A stretch of DNA of 6,314 nt from Armatimonadota bacterium (GTDB lineage Bacteria > Cloacimonadota > Cloacimonadia > Cloacimonadales > TCS61), in NCBI GenBank assembly GCA_030612605.1, contig JAUWNO010000136.1, forward strand, positions 1-6,314, written 5' to 3'. The translations under genes and the position numbers were made by a program. Shown in pieces: positions 4,921 to 6,314 of the stretch. Below the pieces are notes generated by a model that ran no database searches, was not told where the DNA came from, and worked only from the letters and a program-made list of their open reading frames with translations. Each line of letters opens with the position of its first letter. The stretch's first letter is position 1.

Positions 4921-4969
4921 TAGTTTTTTGTTAGTTTTGTTTGTTGCTGATAATAAAAAGGAAAATAGA

Positions 4970-6109
4970 ATGTTTGAATACAAAAAGACAGGCAGGTTTT
5001 TTGCCCAAGTTGCTGGTAAAATGGAAGAGCTCGGTGCTGCTGAATTAAAAGAATTCGGCGTTAAAGAGATCAAACCAGTTTATCGCGGAGTGTGGTTCAA
5101 AACAGATTTGGAGCATATTTACAGAATTAATTATCGCTGTAGATTAATAACCAGAGTTTTGGCACCTTTACTTTCTTTCGATTGCCACAGCACGAACTAT
5201 TTGCTGAAAACAGCTTCTCAAATAGAGTGGGACGAGTTTTTGTCTCCCAAAAATACTTTTGCGATTTTTGCAACGGTTTCCAATAGTAAAATAAACCATT
5301 CGCATTACGCATCTCTCGTACTCAAAGATGCTGTCGTCGATTATTTTCGGGGAAAAACAGGAGAACGTCCGAACATAAACAGGGAAAATCCTGATGTATG
5401 GATAAATCTGCATATAGAAAATAACAAAGCTCATATAAGTTTGGATACTTCGGGAGGTTCTCTTCACAAAAGAGGTTACAGACTGCAAAGCGTAACAGCT
5501 CCTATGCAGGAAACTTTGGCAGCGGCGATCATCAGGCTTTCGGGTTGGAACGGAACTACGCCGTTTATGGACCCGATGTGCGGTAGCGGAACCCTGCTTT
5601 CCGAAGCACTTTTACACTATTGCAGGATTCCTTCTGCTTACCGAAGAAAGAAATTCGGATTTGAGAATCTTCCCGATTTTGACAAAGAAAAATGGCAGAA
5701 GATAAAAGATGACGGTGAACGTTTACAGCGAGATTTGCCCGAAGGGTTGATATTCGGAAGTGATATTGATAAAGATGCTGTATATGCAGCTATAACGAAT
5801 TTGAACAGCCTTCCGCAAGGGAAAAAAGTGAAGATCGAACAAGCAGATTTTCGAACACTTTCAGGAATGGAAAACACAACAATAATTTGCAATCCACCTT
5901 ACGGACTCAGAATCGGGGATCGTACAGAATTAAAAGGTTTATACAAAGCTTTCGGTGATTTTTTGAAGCAAAAGTGTAAAGGTTCTACTGCTTGGATCTA
6001 TTGCGGAAACAGAGAACTGATAGGATCGTTGGGACTGAAACCAGGTGCCAAAATTCCGCTTATGAACGGAAATCTGGATGGGAGATTGGTGAAAATTGAG
6101 GTGTATTGA
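4970..6109 (+). CDS. THUMP-domain RNA guanine-N2 methyltransferase (RlmL-N/YpsC type, COG0116)
   Basis: The 379-residue product matches the stand-alone class I methyltransferases of COG0116, corresponding to the N-terminal half of E. coli RlmL. In RlmL that half makes m2G2445 in 23S rRNA from S-adenosylmethionine. Residues 1-60 are the ferredoxin-like start, about 60-160 the THUMP RNA-binding domain, and DTSGGSLHKRGYR (159-171) the linker typical of the family. The catalytic domain has SAM motif I DPMCGSGT (201-208), the acidic GSDID (263-267), QADFRTL (291-297) and the catalytic NPPYG (308-312), which marks N-methylation of a base. The ATG at 4970 is chosen because AAGGA (4958-4962) precedes it by 7 nt; an upstream GTG at 4898 lies in repeat sequence. 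No RlmK half is fused. The 23S target is inferred from the family; the actual site could differ. Confidence 0.92.
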   Translation: MFEYKKTGRFFAQVAGKMEELGAAELKEFGVKEIKPVYRGVWFKTDLEHIYRINYRCRLITRVLAPLLSFDCHSTNYLLKTASQIEWDEFLSPKNTFAIFATVSNSKINHSHYASLVLKDAVVDYFRGKTGERPNINRENPDVWINLHIENNKAHISLDTSGGSLHKRGYRLQSVTAPMQETLAAAIIRLSGWNGTTPFMDPMCGSGTLLSEALLHYCRIPSAYRRKKFGFENLPDFDKEKWQKIKDDGERLQRDLPEGLIFGSDIDKDAVYAAITNLNSLPQGKKVKIEQADFRTLSGMENTTIICNPPYGLRIGDRTELKGLYKAFGDFLKQKCKGSTAWIYCGNRELIGSLGLKPGAKIPLMNGNLDGRLVKIEVY

Positions 6110-6200
6110 TATTTATTTATAGAAAAAGAAGATTAAAGAACTTGTTTGTAAAATATTAACAAAGATATTAATTACCTAACCCAGATAAACTGGAAAATAC

Positions 6201-6260
6201 AAATCTCAAAAAACAAAATCCAAATAAATCTCAATATTCAAATGCCAAACAAACAATTTA
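6201..6260 (+). repeat. AT-rich CAAATAAAT-type dispersed repeat, second copy
   Basis: CAAATAAATCTCAATATTCAAATGCC (6221-6246) parallels 3600-3625 in the same orientation, with few differences. The rest of the tail after the methyltransferase (6110-6314) holds no gene I can support. A small palindrome TTAACA/TGTTAA (6273-6278 with 6283-6288) follows. No good terminator is visible directly after the stop codon. Confidence 0.45.
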
Positions 6261-6314
6261 AAATTCTTATATTTAACATTGGTGTTAACGATTTTCTGCC
6301 AAAAAAAACACGAA

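Noticed and set aside
4898..4969. GTG start at 4898 adding 24 residues to the methyltransferase
   Set aside because: The extension is encoded by tandem CTCYGTG repeats, has no ribosome binding site and does not resemble the family N-terminus. AAGGA 7 nt before the ATG at 4970 is much better.

Overview
The window is AT-rich bacterial DNA with canonical GGAG-type ribosome binding sites. It carries short, compact genes separated by gaps crowded with small palindromes. The gene set (COG2509 flavoprotein, PadR plus HAAS-type membrane protein, HAD phosphatase, THUMP methyltransferase) does not fix a phylum. The style of the dispersed intergenic repeats suggests to me an uncultured low-GC Gram-negative lineage of the Cloacimonadota/FCB kind. 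That is recollection, not proof. I see no phage or transposase gene, no CRISPR array and no rRNA or tRNA.

Layout. Positions 1-33 (minus) are the first 11 codons of a gene that leaves the window at the left, with a signal-peptide-like start and a good RBS. Positions 218-1783 (minus) encode a COG2509 FAD-dependent dehydrogenase. Its stop codon lies inside an inverted repeat, and its leader (1812-1938) holds a strong palindrome with alternative pairings. Positions 2037-3351 (minus) are a two-gene operon: a PadR-family repressor followed, with an 8-bp overlap, by a six-helix membrane protein with an N-terminal HAAS-like domain. A terminator-like hairpin follows it at 1966-1990, and a promoter overlapped by two interlocking palindromes precedes it at 3377-3411. 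Positions 3412-3937 are a gene-free island made of repeats. Positions 3994-4824 (plus) encode a Cof-type HAD phosphatase. Positions 4970-6109 (plus) encode a THUMP-domain RNA guanine-N2 methyltransferase of the RlmL-N/YpsC type. The window ends in another AT-rich repeat.

How the genes work together. Only padR and the membrane gene form a clear functional unit: a self-regulated switch controlling a membrane protein whose HAAS domain may contact the regulator. The other genes look like independent housekeeping functions.

What is unusual. I found no new defence or biosynthetic system. The most notable signal is the repeats. One hairpin family (3561-3588, 3713-3760, 3787-3849) shows compensatory base changes between copies. 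A second family, based on CTCGTAAG...ACGAGTCGAG, occurs four times at gene borders, and one copy supplies the last codons and stop of the HAD gene. The island at 3455-3940 is arranged as a large, diverged inverted repeat, like a non-autonomous mobile element.
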